Origin: Caenorhabditis remanei
Lineage: Eukaryota > Nematoda > Chromadorea > Rhabditida > Rhabditidae
Assembly (NCBI RefSeq): GCF_010183535.1
Contig: NC_071330.1
Coordinates: 10,645,717 to 10,709,716, forward strand
Direction: 5' to 3'
Length of the DNA stretch: 64,000 nt
The first letter of the stretch is position 1; each line of letters opens with the position of its first letter. Below, in pieces: positions 27,278 to 35,958 of the stretch. The notes under the pieces are model-generated. The model made no database searches and was not told where the DNA came from. It saw nothing but the letters and a program-made list of their open reading frames with translations. The translations under genes and the position numbers were made by a program.

Positions 27278-27714
27278 TAAATTGACTCTCCCCAGTGCCT
27301 GGAGAGTCTGGCCTGATTGTGTTGTGTGCAGTGGTTGTGTGAGTACCTCAAACTTGGGTAATTAAACCTTTTATTATAAAGATAAATTAAGAAAATAACA
27401 ATAAGATTTAACAAATAACAATTGGGTGAAAATATAAAAAGATGAGAAATCGTTTCGATAGGATTCGCTATTTATATGAATGAGCTCTGTCGGTAGGGGG
27501 GCGTGTATACATTCCCAGACAGAGCGGGGGACGAAAAGTTTAATAAATCTATGACTCAATTCAATTTAGATTGATTCGTTTGATAAAGGATTCTTTCGTT
27601 ATTAAATTCCTATTCGATGATAAGAAAAGATGCTCGGTGTTTGATCTTCGGAGTTAGGATAAAGTACAATATACAATAAAGAAATTATACAAAAAGAGAC
27701 CCGAATCGGGTTCA
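27278..27714 (-). repeat. 3' LTR (437 bp)
   Basis: Direct-repeat copy of 28391-28827. On the minus strand a TATA-like TATAAATA lies at about 27470-27477, an AATAAA at 27371-27376, the exact 22-nt SL1 leader at 27347-27368, and a GACTCTCC/GGAGAGTC hairpin near the end. Confidence 0.88.
27347..27368 (-). other. Exact SL1 spliced-leader sequence inside the 3' LTR
   Basis: On the minus strand these 22 bases match the C. elegans SL1 leader at every position as I recall it (starts GGTTTAATTACCC, ends AAGTTTGAG). They are followed at once by GT (GTACTCACAC), as in an SL RNA where the leader abuts its 5' splice site. An AATAAA lies just upstream. The remaining SL RNA body, including a clear Sm site, is not recognisable. 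Confidence 0.85.
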
Positions 27715-28390
27715 CTCCCGGCTCCCCGAAGACTCGATTATCGTTGATAGTCGTGTCGACCGTCCCGCCTTGACTCGATGACTCGATTCCAAATTGCGCT
27801 TTCTCTCTTGATGCTTGTTGTCGGTCGTATCGGTCACTAGGTTTCGATTTCTGCTCTCTCGTTTGACGTTGGCTGTTTAGACTCATAAGAGAGAGGCTCC
27901 CAGCAGCAAGATTTGGGAGTTACGTTTTTGATTGTTTGATTCTTGTGCTTCGGTAGGTAAAATTTTCCCAAGATATTCTCAGAGGAAGAATTCAATTTTC
28001 TTCGATTTGCTCTCAGCTCCTTTTTGATCTGTTGTAGAACACATCCTTGAATCGTGTGCCTGTCCGATATTTCCAATCCAAATATCGAACACCAACTGGC
28101 TCCTTTAGCTTCATCGTCAGCCAGAATTCTTTTCTGGCACTGTCACTCATGTGTCCAGTCCGCGGATTTCTCAATTTTATCTCAACGTTGACTTCTGCCT
28201 TCTCTGTCCAGTTTCGCTACTTTTTTTTCGGTTGTTGAGCAAATCGTTATTCGTTCCTCGGTGGTGATGTCCAGAGGTCCCACTTCGTTAGTCGCTCGCC
28301 CTCCCGGATAGAGTGATAAGTCTTTTTCTCCACCCGGGGCCACGCGGGTCTTTCGTCTCGGTGATCGTTACTGAAGTCGTCGATGCACCA

Positions 28391-28827
28391 TAAATTGACT
28401 CTCCCCAGTGCCTGGAGAGTCTGGCCTGATTGTGTTGTGTGCAGTGGTTGTGTGAGTACCTCAAACTTGGGTAATTAAACCTTTTATTATAAAGATAAAT
28501 TAAGAAAATAACAATAAGATTTAACAAATAACAATTGGGTGAAAATATAAAAAGATGAGAAATCGTTTCGATAGGATTCGCTATTTATATGAATGAGCTC
28601 TGTCGGTAGGGGGGCGTGTATACATTCCCAGACAGAGCGGGGGACGAAAAGTTTAATAAATCTATGACTCAATTCAATTTAGATTGATTCGTTTGATAAA
28701 GGATTCTTTCGTTATTAAATTCCTATTCGATGATAAGAAAAGATGCTCGGTGTTTGATCTTCGGAGTTAGGATAAAGTACAATATACAATAAAGAAATTA
28801 TACAAAAAGAGACCCGAATCGGGTTCA
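28391..28827 (-). repeat. 5' LTR (437 bp)
   Basis: Same sequence as 27278-27714 by eye. The second SL1 copy is at 28460-28481 on the minus strand. The primer-binding site starts at 28390, directly adjacent. Confidence 0.88.
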
Positions 28828-30538
28828 ATCACTCTTCTTCTTCTTCATTGTTTTCTGTCTTTTAGTTCTGAATTTAGCCCGTTTGGAGCTAATTGAACTA
28901 CCAGAAGCAGAAGAATTGGATGAAGAAACACTCTGATTGCTGGAAACATCACTAGATTTACTTGAGTTTTCAGTTGATTTCTTGGGAGTTTGGACAACTG
29001 AAGATACTGTTGCTCCAGCCGTCTTTTTCTGATCTTTTCCAGTTTTTCCATCATCAAAAAAGAAATTAACTTCGCGATATTCAGACTGTTCTTCTCCGAA
29101 AGATCCCACTTCATGACTCCACATCTTCTCCATTGTGGCAGTTGACTCGTGACGGATGTCAATTCTGAACGAAACATATATCACTGTTATCTTTTATTCT
29201 ACTCCTACCCGATATTTTTGTTATCAAAAAAGACGAATTCATTGAATGCAATCGTCTTAGTTGGATCAAAAGTAGTCTTGAGAGCAGATATTGGGACGTT
29301 TCTGAAATTAGAAATACATAAATAACATGAGAATGAAATCTAGTTTACCCAAAAACACTAGAATCCTTCAAACCAATTTTGAAATGTTCAGAACGAGTAT
29401 AGTTCTGATTGATGACTGAAACAGTTTCAGAACAAGTAACATTCAGAAATCCCTCAACTGATTTTCCCAAATCTCCCACAATTTTAGTTTTGCAGATGTT
29501 GGAATAACTCTTCGATTCAGTGATTTTCGATGATTTTCCATTTCGAATTTTGTGAACATTCTGCACGGAATGAATGTATATTCCTTTTGAAGAATAATAC
29601 ATTTTCAATTGAAAATCTTCTTCTGGTTCATCATCTGATGATTGACTGAGATCAGAAGAAGAACGAGATGTTCCAACATATTCTGCTTCGACCATCTCTG
29701 CATACAACTTCTTTCGATCATCAATTGACAATTTGTGGGAAGTCAAAAGGATTTTAGTGACGAATTGAACAGTCTTTTTCTCACTTGCTCCAACGACTTG
29801 TTGTTCAGTTAGAATGAATAATGGAGATGGAAGTTGAATTGATTCGGGAGCAACTTTTGATCGACACCCGAAAACACTTTTATTCGAAAGATGAGTTGGA
29901 AGACGGAGCAACACTGTTTGATCAATCTGAAAATATATGAATGTAAATTAATTAAATCGTTGAAATTACCTTGTTCTCTTCTTTCTTTTCAATTGGAATC
30001 GGTGGAATTCGTCCACGAGATTTCGATCTAGAACGAGCCTGAAGACTTGTAGATCTCTTCTTTATCTTATCACCACTGGCGGATCGAGTACGAGTCAATG
30101 AGCGTCCACGAGATCTGATACGATTCCTCGAACGACTTCTCGAACGACTCTTGGAACGACTTCTGGAACGAGAAGAAGCCGTCGATTGAGCTGAACGAAT
30201 TGCATTGTTGACAATGGCCTGACGACGAAGATCGACGGATCCACGACGAGGACGCTTCGGTTTCTCGACTTCACTGATGATCGTGATCTTTCTTTTCATG
30301 TCTTTCTCCAGATTGATTGTTATTTGACCTGGTTGATCAGAAGCTGACACGTAAACCGTATCATCTTCACTCATTGGAGCATCATCTTCGTTGATCTGCA
30401 AGAAAATAATTCTTACAGTTCTGAAAAAGACTGAAAGGATACCTTATCGGTTGAACGATCGTTCTCCATGTTTTTCGATTGATTCGAGTTGCGATATCTA
30501 GACTGATTGCAGTTTGAGACGAATTTTGTGAGCTTCAT
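28825..30538 (-). CDS. 5' part of a Ser/Arg-rich protein gene, truncated by LTR insertion
   Basis: Minus-strand exons 30443-30538, 29970-30395, 29349-29926, 29209-29301 and 28828-29164 splice in frame. The start is either ATG 30538 or ATG 30472. An acidic N-terminus (INEDDAPMSEDDTVYV) leads to an Arg/Ser block (SRSRSRSKSRSRSRSRNRIR) like nuclear SR-type proteins, then a beta-rich part (FQLKMYYSSKGIYIHSVQNV; GFLNVTCSETVSVINQNYT), and finally a Ser/Lys-rich region KRAKFRTKRQKTMKKKKSD. The TGA that ends it (28825-28827) is the first codon of the inserted LTR. The natural gene continued into 27277-26082. Nuclear location is inferred from composition; function is unknown. The locus may be inactive in this strain or make a truncated protein. 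Confidence 0.7.
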
Positions 30539-30948
30539 AATGCGATTTAAGAAAACAGGAGGTCACGTGATAAGCCGCTGACGAATTTTTGGTTTTAGCC
30601 ACATACTATGTTTGGTTATTTAAAACTCGAATAATTTTTTCTTGCGTCAAGATAACTTTGAAGCAAATGAACTCAATTTCTCTTATCACTGAACGAGTAA
30701 AAGTCAAAATGATTCTGATTTATTTCAATATGTTTTTCGACTTATTCTTCTTTTCAAACTCGAGTCTATTTAATGAGTGCAAAGCAAGCAGAAACTGATT
30801 TATTCTCACATAATGATCTCACATAATGAAATCATAGTGACAATTGACAATTCACTCTAAGACATTTCCCGTCATTTTTAAGGTAATTCCCTCGACAAAC
30901 AATAAAATAACACCCTATCATTTTAGTGTCATTTGACACTTTCTCTAT

Positions 30949-31540
30949 ATGACTCAGCAACTTTCTTCTATTTTCTCTAATTGTTCTCAACATTATGATT
31001 TGGAAATCGTTTTCGAGTTTTGTGTCAATGCAACAGATCCATGTAAATCTATTCAGGTACTTTTCCTGTTTTCTTTCTTTTTTGAAAAACAAAAACTCTT
31101 CAGCAAATCGAAACTGCTGTTACTATCGCTTATGTAGATTATTATTCATCTGTTACATTATTCTCAGTGGCTGGATTGATGAATATCTACTGTCTTCTCG
31201 TTATTATACCACTTTATCGCCGAATGCAAAATGATTCGAAAAAGAAATACATTTTCCTGATAACTCGATGTATCGCCGGTCTTTTGGCCTCAATTTCTTG
31301 GCTTCTCATTCAATGTATTTATCTTCGATTCATTGCTCCAACGGCTGGAAACTTCCCGTACTATGTGATGGCCCTTGCACTAAACATTGGAAGCATTTAT
31401 GGATTGTTGGGTGAGTATGTTTATATCTCCTAAAAATTTTATAAGTTCCAGGTTCTTATGTTGGAATGGCTGGAATACTGTATCTTGGAGTTTTGAATCC
31501 AGTTGCATACAATCAACATCTAACATTGCGAATAGTCTAT
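30949..31540 (+). pseudogene. Serpentine receptor 6, 5' half, interrupted by the Polinton
   Basis: Exons 30949-31056, 31104-31410 and the start of exon 3 (31452-31540) encode the N-terminus and helices 1-4, almost identical to receptor 5 (TQQLSSIFSNC; KKKYIFLITRCIAG; SYVGMAGILYLGVLNPVA). Exon 3 stops at codons for LRIVY where the Polinton begins. The last six bases, GTCTAT, are repeated on the far side at 49512-49517. The rest of the gene lies at 49512-50377. In this assembly the gene cannot make a full receptor unless the 18-kb element is removed. Confidence 0.85.
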
Positions 31541-32072
31541 AGAGACTTGTGGGGGACCTATAAGAATCGATAATAACCGTGACGGTTTGAGCAAACAGTG
31601 GGACGACCACTGGAATGTACTCTGCGTCTCTCGGACCTGTACACTCTTTCATTTCTCTGCGTCAATCCCGCACAATGATGTCTCGTCATCTCTGCGCGCA
31701 CTCTTACTTTTGCATTGTCTCTCATTTTCGTCGTGTGCTGTCACGCATATTAATTCAATTTTGTTTTTGTTTTATCCGTATCATTTTTTTGCGCATCTTT
31801 AGCGCATCCTTACCGTATCCATATATTTTTCTCAAACCCCCATGATATTATACTTTTTGAAATCGGGAAGATCTGGAGATTACGAATATGCTAATTTCAT
31901 AGCATGAATATTCCAAATGTTCAATGTGTATTTAATAAAAAGGGCAAATTTGAAGTTTTTTAAATGACGTTTTTCAAATTCAAATTTTTCAAATGACGTT
32001 TTTTCCGAGACAAAGAAACCATTTTTGACACATTCTTCTTTGTTAAGCTATGTGTCGGTTAGATAAAAGGGT
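31541..32072 (+). repeat. Left terminal inverted repeat
   Basis: Pairs with 49010-49511. The outer 235 bases or so match the right end exactly by eye. Further in there are scattered substitutions and indels, and similarity ends around AGATAAAAGGGT. It contains no gene. Confidence 0.92.
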
Positions 32073-32081
32073 GACATTTCC

Positions 32082-32089
32082 TATAAATA
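32082..32089 (+). promoter_or_regulatory. TATA-like box just inside the left inverted repeat
   Basis: TATAAATA lies about 10 bases inside the repeat and about 220 bases upstream of the first plus-strand reading frame (32300). It is a plausible core promoter for that gene. This rests on the motif alone. Confidence 0.4.
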
Positions 32090-32299
32090 CCTCGCTTTTG
32101 GAGGTATTTTCCTCATTCAAGACAACTTAGCGGAATAGTTGTCCCTTGCCATATATTGATTTCTTGTGTCGAAAACTTTATATGGTTCTACCTATTTTTC
32201 TGAAATTCTTGTATTTACTAGTTCAATCACTCACTCAATTCCCGACTGGATTCGCCTCGAACCTTGATTGACAATGCAAACCAAATAACGGAACAATTG

Positions 32300-32932
32300 A
32301 TGAAAAGGCTCTCCGAGAAACTGAAGAGAGTCATGTCAACTGACGAAGAAGAACAAGAGCAAATGCACATTGAAGCATTTGACTGAAACCATTGTGGCTC
32401 CATTCAAGAAGCACTCGTTGGTTATTCAAACTCCAAATTATTGGAGTTTGTTCCTCGATAAGGATCGCGATGTGTCTCTTGGAGGTGTCAACCAAGTCTT
32501 GAGAAGCTGGAACTCGCTGAGCACTAACATCTTGGTAAACAAATTAATTTTCTATAAATTGAATGTGAAATTTTATTATTTCAGAAAGTCAATCAACGAG
32601 TCCTGGAAGGTTTGGAAAACTGTTCCAACTGGAATGCTGCAGAGCAGGACGTCTGGGTGGTTTCTGGTTCACCGGTTGTGTGCACTTTGAACTATGACTT
32701 CTTTGACAGCTACGAAGCCGCCGATGTGCTTCAATGTCAACGTGCCCTTGTTGGAGGCCGTACAGAAGTCTTCCGCGTGTATGTGGACTGCAAGGACGGA
32801 CTCGAATGGAAGCAAGGAAACACGGGACTCTGCTCGACATTGACGAAAGCTCAAGAGACTCGTTTGACGACATCGTGGCGACTCAGAGTGTTGGATGTGG
32901 TCAAGAATAAAGTGGAAAACTCGTTTATTTAA
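32300..32932 (+). pseudogene. Polinton accessory gene with a polymerase-like segment, apparently frameshifted
   Basis: An in-frame ATG at 32300 opens a Lys/Glu-rich stretch (MKRLSEKLKRVM) that stops at 32381-32383. A second frame, offset by one base and lacking an ATG, starts just there and runs to 32534. It then splices (GT-AG intron 32535-32584) to 32585-32932. A single extra base near 32380 would explain the break, so the gene is either decayed or an assembly error. The last exon contains ALVGGRTEVFRVYV preceded by FFDSYEA. This closely resembles the polymerase segment FFENYEA...ALVGGRTEVFKLHL (exons 10-11, around 42,560), just upstream of motif A. Downstream it diverges and lacks motifs A, B and C. 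Function is unknown; it may derive from a partial polymerase duplication. Confidence 0.6.
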
Positions 32933-32988
32933 ATATTTTTTATAATTTAAAAATATTTTTCAAGTAAATAATAAATAATAAAAATTAT

Positions 32989-33245
32989 TCACTTTTTTGT
33001 TGTGGGTCGAGTCTAAAATAGGAACATGTATATAGTTTTCTCAAAATTGAAAGCTTACTGGTGATGATGGCGGGGTTGGAGTGTAGTTGGTGCCCTTCAA
33101 GTAGTCTCCTTTGCGAGGTGGCCAGTCTTTCGCGTCTCCCTCCTCAGCGTCCCAAATGCCTTCTTGTTTGATCTCCGTCTGACATTGAGAAATATTTATG
33201 CATAAAGTCGGACAATCTTACCTTAATCTTTTGTTGAGCGGGCAT
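32989..33245 (-). CDS. Small Polinton protein, 55 residues, three exons
   Basis: Exons 33222-33245, 33059-33178 and 32989-33012 join in frame through two 43-46-nt GT-AG introns. Total coding length is 168 nt. The product is acidic to basic (GIWDAEEGDAKDWPPRKG), then Pro/Thr-rich (NYTPTPPSSPTRPTTKK). Clean splice sites in such a short gene argue it is real. It is the last gene of the minus-strand capsid cluster. No homology recognised. Confidence 0.55.
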
Positions 33246-33361
33246 TGTAGCGAATATCGTGAATGAAATGATGGTTTCTTGAAACTGCTTCTTCTTCTTC
33301 TTCCTCGTGACTCATGTTTTCTACAAAATTCCATTAACTCCCATGAGTCATAACCAGGTAG

Positions 33362-33592
33362 CTATCCAGATGTCACATGAAGATTATTTTTCTCGTCTTT
33401 GTAAATTTTGATGGTTCCCACAAGAGTCATATTTTTGAATGCATCTTCATAGAGTGGAAGCATTTGCGGATATGGCGGATGAGGGAGTCCGATGGGGTGA
33501 TTGTTTTGCGTTGGTGGATCCATAAAGTTTCCAGACATTGGACTGAGTGGAGAGTCAGTCGGGAGTGGGACAGCGTCAATTTGTTCAATCAT
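33362..33592 (-). CDS. Small proline-rich Polinton protein, 76 residues
   Basis: A single frame from ATG 33592, overlapping the end of the protease gene by eight bases. Such overlap is common in this compact cluster and supports it being a gene. The sequence is Pro-rich (PLPTDSPLSPMSG, PHPPYPQMLPLYEDAF) with a short beta-like end (TLVGTIKIYKDEKNNLHV). It could be a virion accessory protein, but nothing specific identifies it. Confidence 0.5.
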   Translation of the reverse strand: MIEQIDAVPLPTDSPLSPMSGNFMDPPTQNNHPIGLPHPPYPQMLPLYEDAFKNMTLVGTIKIYKDEKNNLHVTSG

Positions 33593-34103
33593 TGTTAATG
33601 AATGGGTTCTGATGGCGTTTCAACGGCTTATATACTCTGCTCTCGCACAGTTTCAAATGGTTTTTGACCCATTTTACTACAAAATTGTCGTTTTTACCAA
33701 GATTTGCTGAAAATGGCAGACGTATTGCCTTATTCGATCGTTTTCTTGCCTTTTGAATCAAAAAGTAAATGCAATAGTATCCACACACATTTGAAAGTAT
33801 TCCTTGAATAGGTGATTGTAGCACCTTTTTCCACTTTGAACAGTTTTCAGCGAAAAATTGCACAAACTCATCTTGCGGGTCACAACCACTACTGTCAAAG
33901 AAATATCCATAGTTTCGGTCATCTACCCAAAGGGCCACCCAATGCTCCCCAGATTCGTTACTTGGTGCTGTATTCCATATAAAAGAGCACGGTCTGCTGT
34001 TAATAATGGGCTTTTTGTCACTTGGGAAGACTCCATGAAAACATCTTCTGGTCAGGCGACAGGTACTTAGGAATTTATCAAGTTGAATAGTTGACAACGA
34101 CAT
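33585..34103 (-). CDS. Adenain-like cysteine protease (PRO)
   Basis: 172 residues from ATG 34103. Longer in-frame extensions upstream overlap the neighbouring gene and look like leader. Catalytic residues of the adenovirus protease/Ulp1 fold are in order: His54 (GEHWVALW), Asp70 (YFFDSSG), Gln100 (PIQG) and nucleophile Cys107 (NVCGYYC). In adenoviruses this enzyme cleaves capsid precursors during maturation, and Polintons carry the same family. It lies next to the capsid genes, consistent with virion assembly. All catalytic residues are present, so it may be active. Confidence 0.92.
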   Translation of the reverse strand: MSLSTIQLDKFLSTCRLTRRCFHGVFPSDKKPIINSRPCSFIWNTAPSNESGEHWVALWVDDRNYGYFFDSSGCDPQDEFVQFFAENCSKWKKVLQSPIQGILSNVCGYYCIYFLIQKARKRSNKAIRLPFSANLGKNDNFVVKWVKNHLKLCESRVYKPLKRHQNPFINND

Positions 34104-34131
34104 TTTTATTAAAACTTGACAAAAATACAAT

Positions 34132-34662
34132 TCAATAAACACGCATACGGAACCAAATGGCCTCAAGTGGGTACATTCTACCAGAGGAATCACGCAAAAG
34201 GGGTGAGTGTGGGTAGTTAAGGGTGATATTGTACTTTTCTTGGAAATATTTCAAAACTGAGACATAATTGCGTTTTCCTCGATTTCCGACTCGAATGATC
34301 ATGTTGACAAAGCTGTGGTTTCGTGGAGTCGCATCCCTGAAAATAAAAATATTTTGGAAAAAGGTCTTCAGAAATATAAACTTACAAACTCAATTCACTG
34401 ATCAAGTCCACATTGTAGCCGTTGCAACCATTCCAGATTTGGGGGATATTCATGTCAAGTAGATGAAGGTTAATGTTTCGAATCTTGTTGATTGACAAGT
34501 GATCCAAGGAGCCAAACTTTGTTGCCAAATAGGATGCCAAGTTAGTGTCGACATACTGAAAATTAAACATTATTTGTGTTAAAAAAGATAAAAAATTACC
34601 TGTGATGTCGGTGGAACATATCCATCTGGAAGAACCAGTGGTTTCTTGGAACCGGGCAGCAT
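34132..34662 (-). CDS. Stand-alone PAZ-domain protein (Argonaute-type) encoded by the Polinton
   Basis: Three exons (34600-34662, 34386-34555, 34132-34336; GT-AG introns of 44 and 49 nt) give 145 residues. Residues 36-140 follow the PAZ fold signature of Argonautes: GYNVDLISEL near 67-76, then SVLKYFQEKYNITLNYPHS (104-122), PLL (123-125) and YPLEAIW (133-139). The spacing YFxxKY (108-113) equals the Argonaute residues (human AGO1 Tyr309, Lys313, Tyr314) that hold the 3' end of guide RNA. Tyr68 and Leu135 also match pocket positions. No PIWI, MID or N domain is attached. It sits between protease and major capsid genes, 28 bases from the protease ATG. Binding small-RNA 3' ends, perhaps to blunt host RNAi, is inference. 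I recall no Polinton gene described this way. Confidence 0.72.
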
Positions 34663-34704
34663 CACCAAACAGCAAGGCGAAAATGAATCAAAATGAACTT
34701 TTGT

Positions 34705-35958
34705 CTAATGGTGACTAGTCACATTGACATTTCGGAATCTGTCAATTTCGTACATTGAATCGAATTGTGACAAAACTATCACATTTAGACCACCTTTCGG
34801 TGTTTTCTTCGCAAAACGCATCAAAAGCTGGGTGCTACCGCTTTGAACGAGTTCCCAAGCATTTGACGATACAATCGGGGCTAAATTGAAAACGAAGAAT
34901 GTATAGCCTGATCGGTACATTTTGTAAGAAATCCTCGGGGTAGTGTTGGTTGATACACCACCAAGTTCTTCATGGAAACGGGCAAAAGCTTGAGCATAGT
35001 TTTTGTTTTCAAAATCACATCGTATCGGCTGAGGTGGGTAAACTGTACCGCCGGCATCTAGTTGTACTTCAGACACATTATAATGGCCAAAATCCAAGGA
35101 ATTGGTGATAATCGACTCTTCTGGCGGGAGAATACCAATAATCACACGTCTTGGTATGATATCATGGTACAATGTATTGAATGGCATCTCGAGTCTTCCC
35201 TCTGGAACGGCAATTAGTTTCACCTTTGTGGACGTAAATGGGTATTGAGCTGGAGAAGACCGCAAACGGTTTTCCATAGCAATTGTAGCAGAGGAAACCA
35301 CTTCAATTGCTCGCATATGAAGTTTCAATTCAGTAATTTCTAGCTCCGCTCTAGTATCTTTGGAACTTTTCATACAAAAAGCATTGTCACTCCGATAAAG
35401 TTGAAGTTGAATATTGATATGCGGGACCAATAGTCTTTCCGTTTGAAATGGCTCCAAAAGCAGGGGAGCACACAAATCAAGGTAAGTTTTTTCGTTCAAC
35501 GCACGAAAGTCTTCATCTCCATACTCATGCCAACCAGCCGCAGTCAAAAGTCCTTCCTTGGTGTCACTGTTTTCACCCAAAAGTGTGAGAATATAGCTCT
35601 TGTAGTTGTAATCCCCTGAATCGTAGATCATTACATTATTAAAGGATAGTTTGACTTGATTGAAGAATGTCGCTCCGATGAAATTGGTATGCTCAATCTT
35701 GATAGGTGACTCTGTTCCAGTTGGAGCTTCAACGTTTTTCAAGTTTAGCTTGAACGAAATATACGTCCTGTTGAGTTGGAAAAAGTGAGCACTATCAAAC
35801 ACATTAAAGGAATACGGCCCTTTTGAATCGATTGCGCTAGTTGGGGTAAAAGTCATCCATTTCCCCTTATTGAAGGCAACTTGACTTGGTGGAGTGTCGA
35901 AGAGACAAATGTTGGAGGGTGCACTTGGTGCGCTATTATTGTTGATCAGTTTTGCCAT
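34705..35958 (-). CDS. Major capsid protein (double jelly-roll type)
   Basis: 417 residues in one uninterrupted exon from ATG 35958. The protein is beta-strand rich with features of Polinton/adenovirus-like major capsid proteins: an N-terminal VAFNKGKWMTFTPTSAI, FNVFDSAHFFQLNRTYISFKL, TNFIGATFFNQVKLSFNNV and a C-terminal RSGYTFFVFNLAPIV with a short basic tail. The gene order protease - capsid - penton and the length fit. It would form the pseudo-hexagonal capsomers. Assignment rests on pattern and neighbourhood, as fold prediction was not possible. It overlaps the next upstream gene by 13 bases. Confidence 0.85.
   Translation of the reverse strand: MAKLINNNSAPSAPSNICLFDTPPSQVAFNKGKWMTFTPTSAIDSKGPYSFNVFDSAHFFQLNRTYISFKLNLKNVEAPTGTESPIKIEHTNFIGATFFNQVKLSFNNVMIYDSGDYNYKSYILTLLGENSDTKEGLLTAAGWHEYGDEDFRALNEKTYLDLCAPLLLEPFQTERLLVPHINIQLQLYRSDNAFCMKSSKDTRAELEITELKLHMRAIEVVSSATIAMENRLRSSPAQYPFTSTKVKLIAVPEGRLEMPFNTLYHDIIPRRVIIGILPPEESIITNSLDFGHYNVSEVQLDAGGTVYPPQPIRCDFENKNYAQAFARFHEELGGVSTNTTPRISYKMYRSGYTFFVFNLAPIVSSNAWELVQSGSTQLLMRFAKKTPKGGLNVIVLSQFDSMYEIDRFRNVNVTSHH

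Larger units (their letters stand above)
27278..28827 (-). mobile_element. Non-autonomous LTR retrotransposon (TRIM-like) carrying SL1 in its LTRs
   Basis: The element is 1,550 bp and is flanked by a 5-bp direct repeat ATCAC (27273-27277 and 28828-28832). Two 437-bp direct repeats at 27278-27714 and 28391-28827 appear identical by eye. Read on the minus strand the LTR runs TGAACCCGATT...CAATTTA. A primer-binding site TGGTGCATCGACGACTTCAG follows the right-hand (5') LTR directly at 28390-28371. A purine-rich tract (GGGGAGCCGGGAG) precedes the left-hand (3') LTR at 27715-27727. The 676-bp interior has no gag, protease, reverse transcriptase or integrase frame, so it must have been mobilised in trans. 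Insertion places a stop (TGA) right after the host codon at 28828. Identical LTRs imply very recent insertion. Confidence 0.88.

Noticed and set aside
27837..28076. Frame in the interior of the first LTR element
   Set aside because: 79 codons without gag, protease or reverse-transcriptase motifs. The element appears to be non-coding.
31615..31845. Open frames inside the Polinton inverted repeats
   Set aside because: The same frames occur at both ends because of the inverted repeat. They are low-complexity and lack start context.
33362..33592. PPxY late-domain motif in the small proline-rich Polinton protein
   Set aside because: The sequence has PPYP, not PPxY or PTAP, so a budding motif cannot be claimed.
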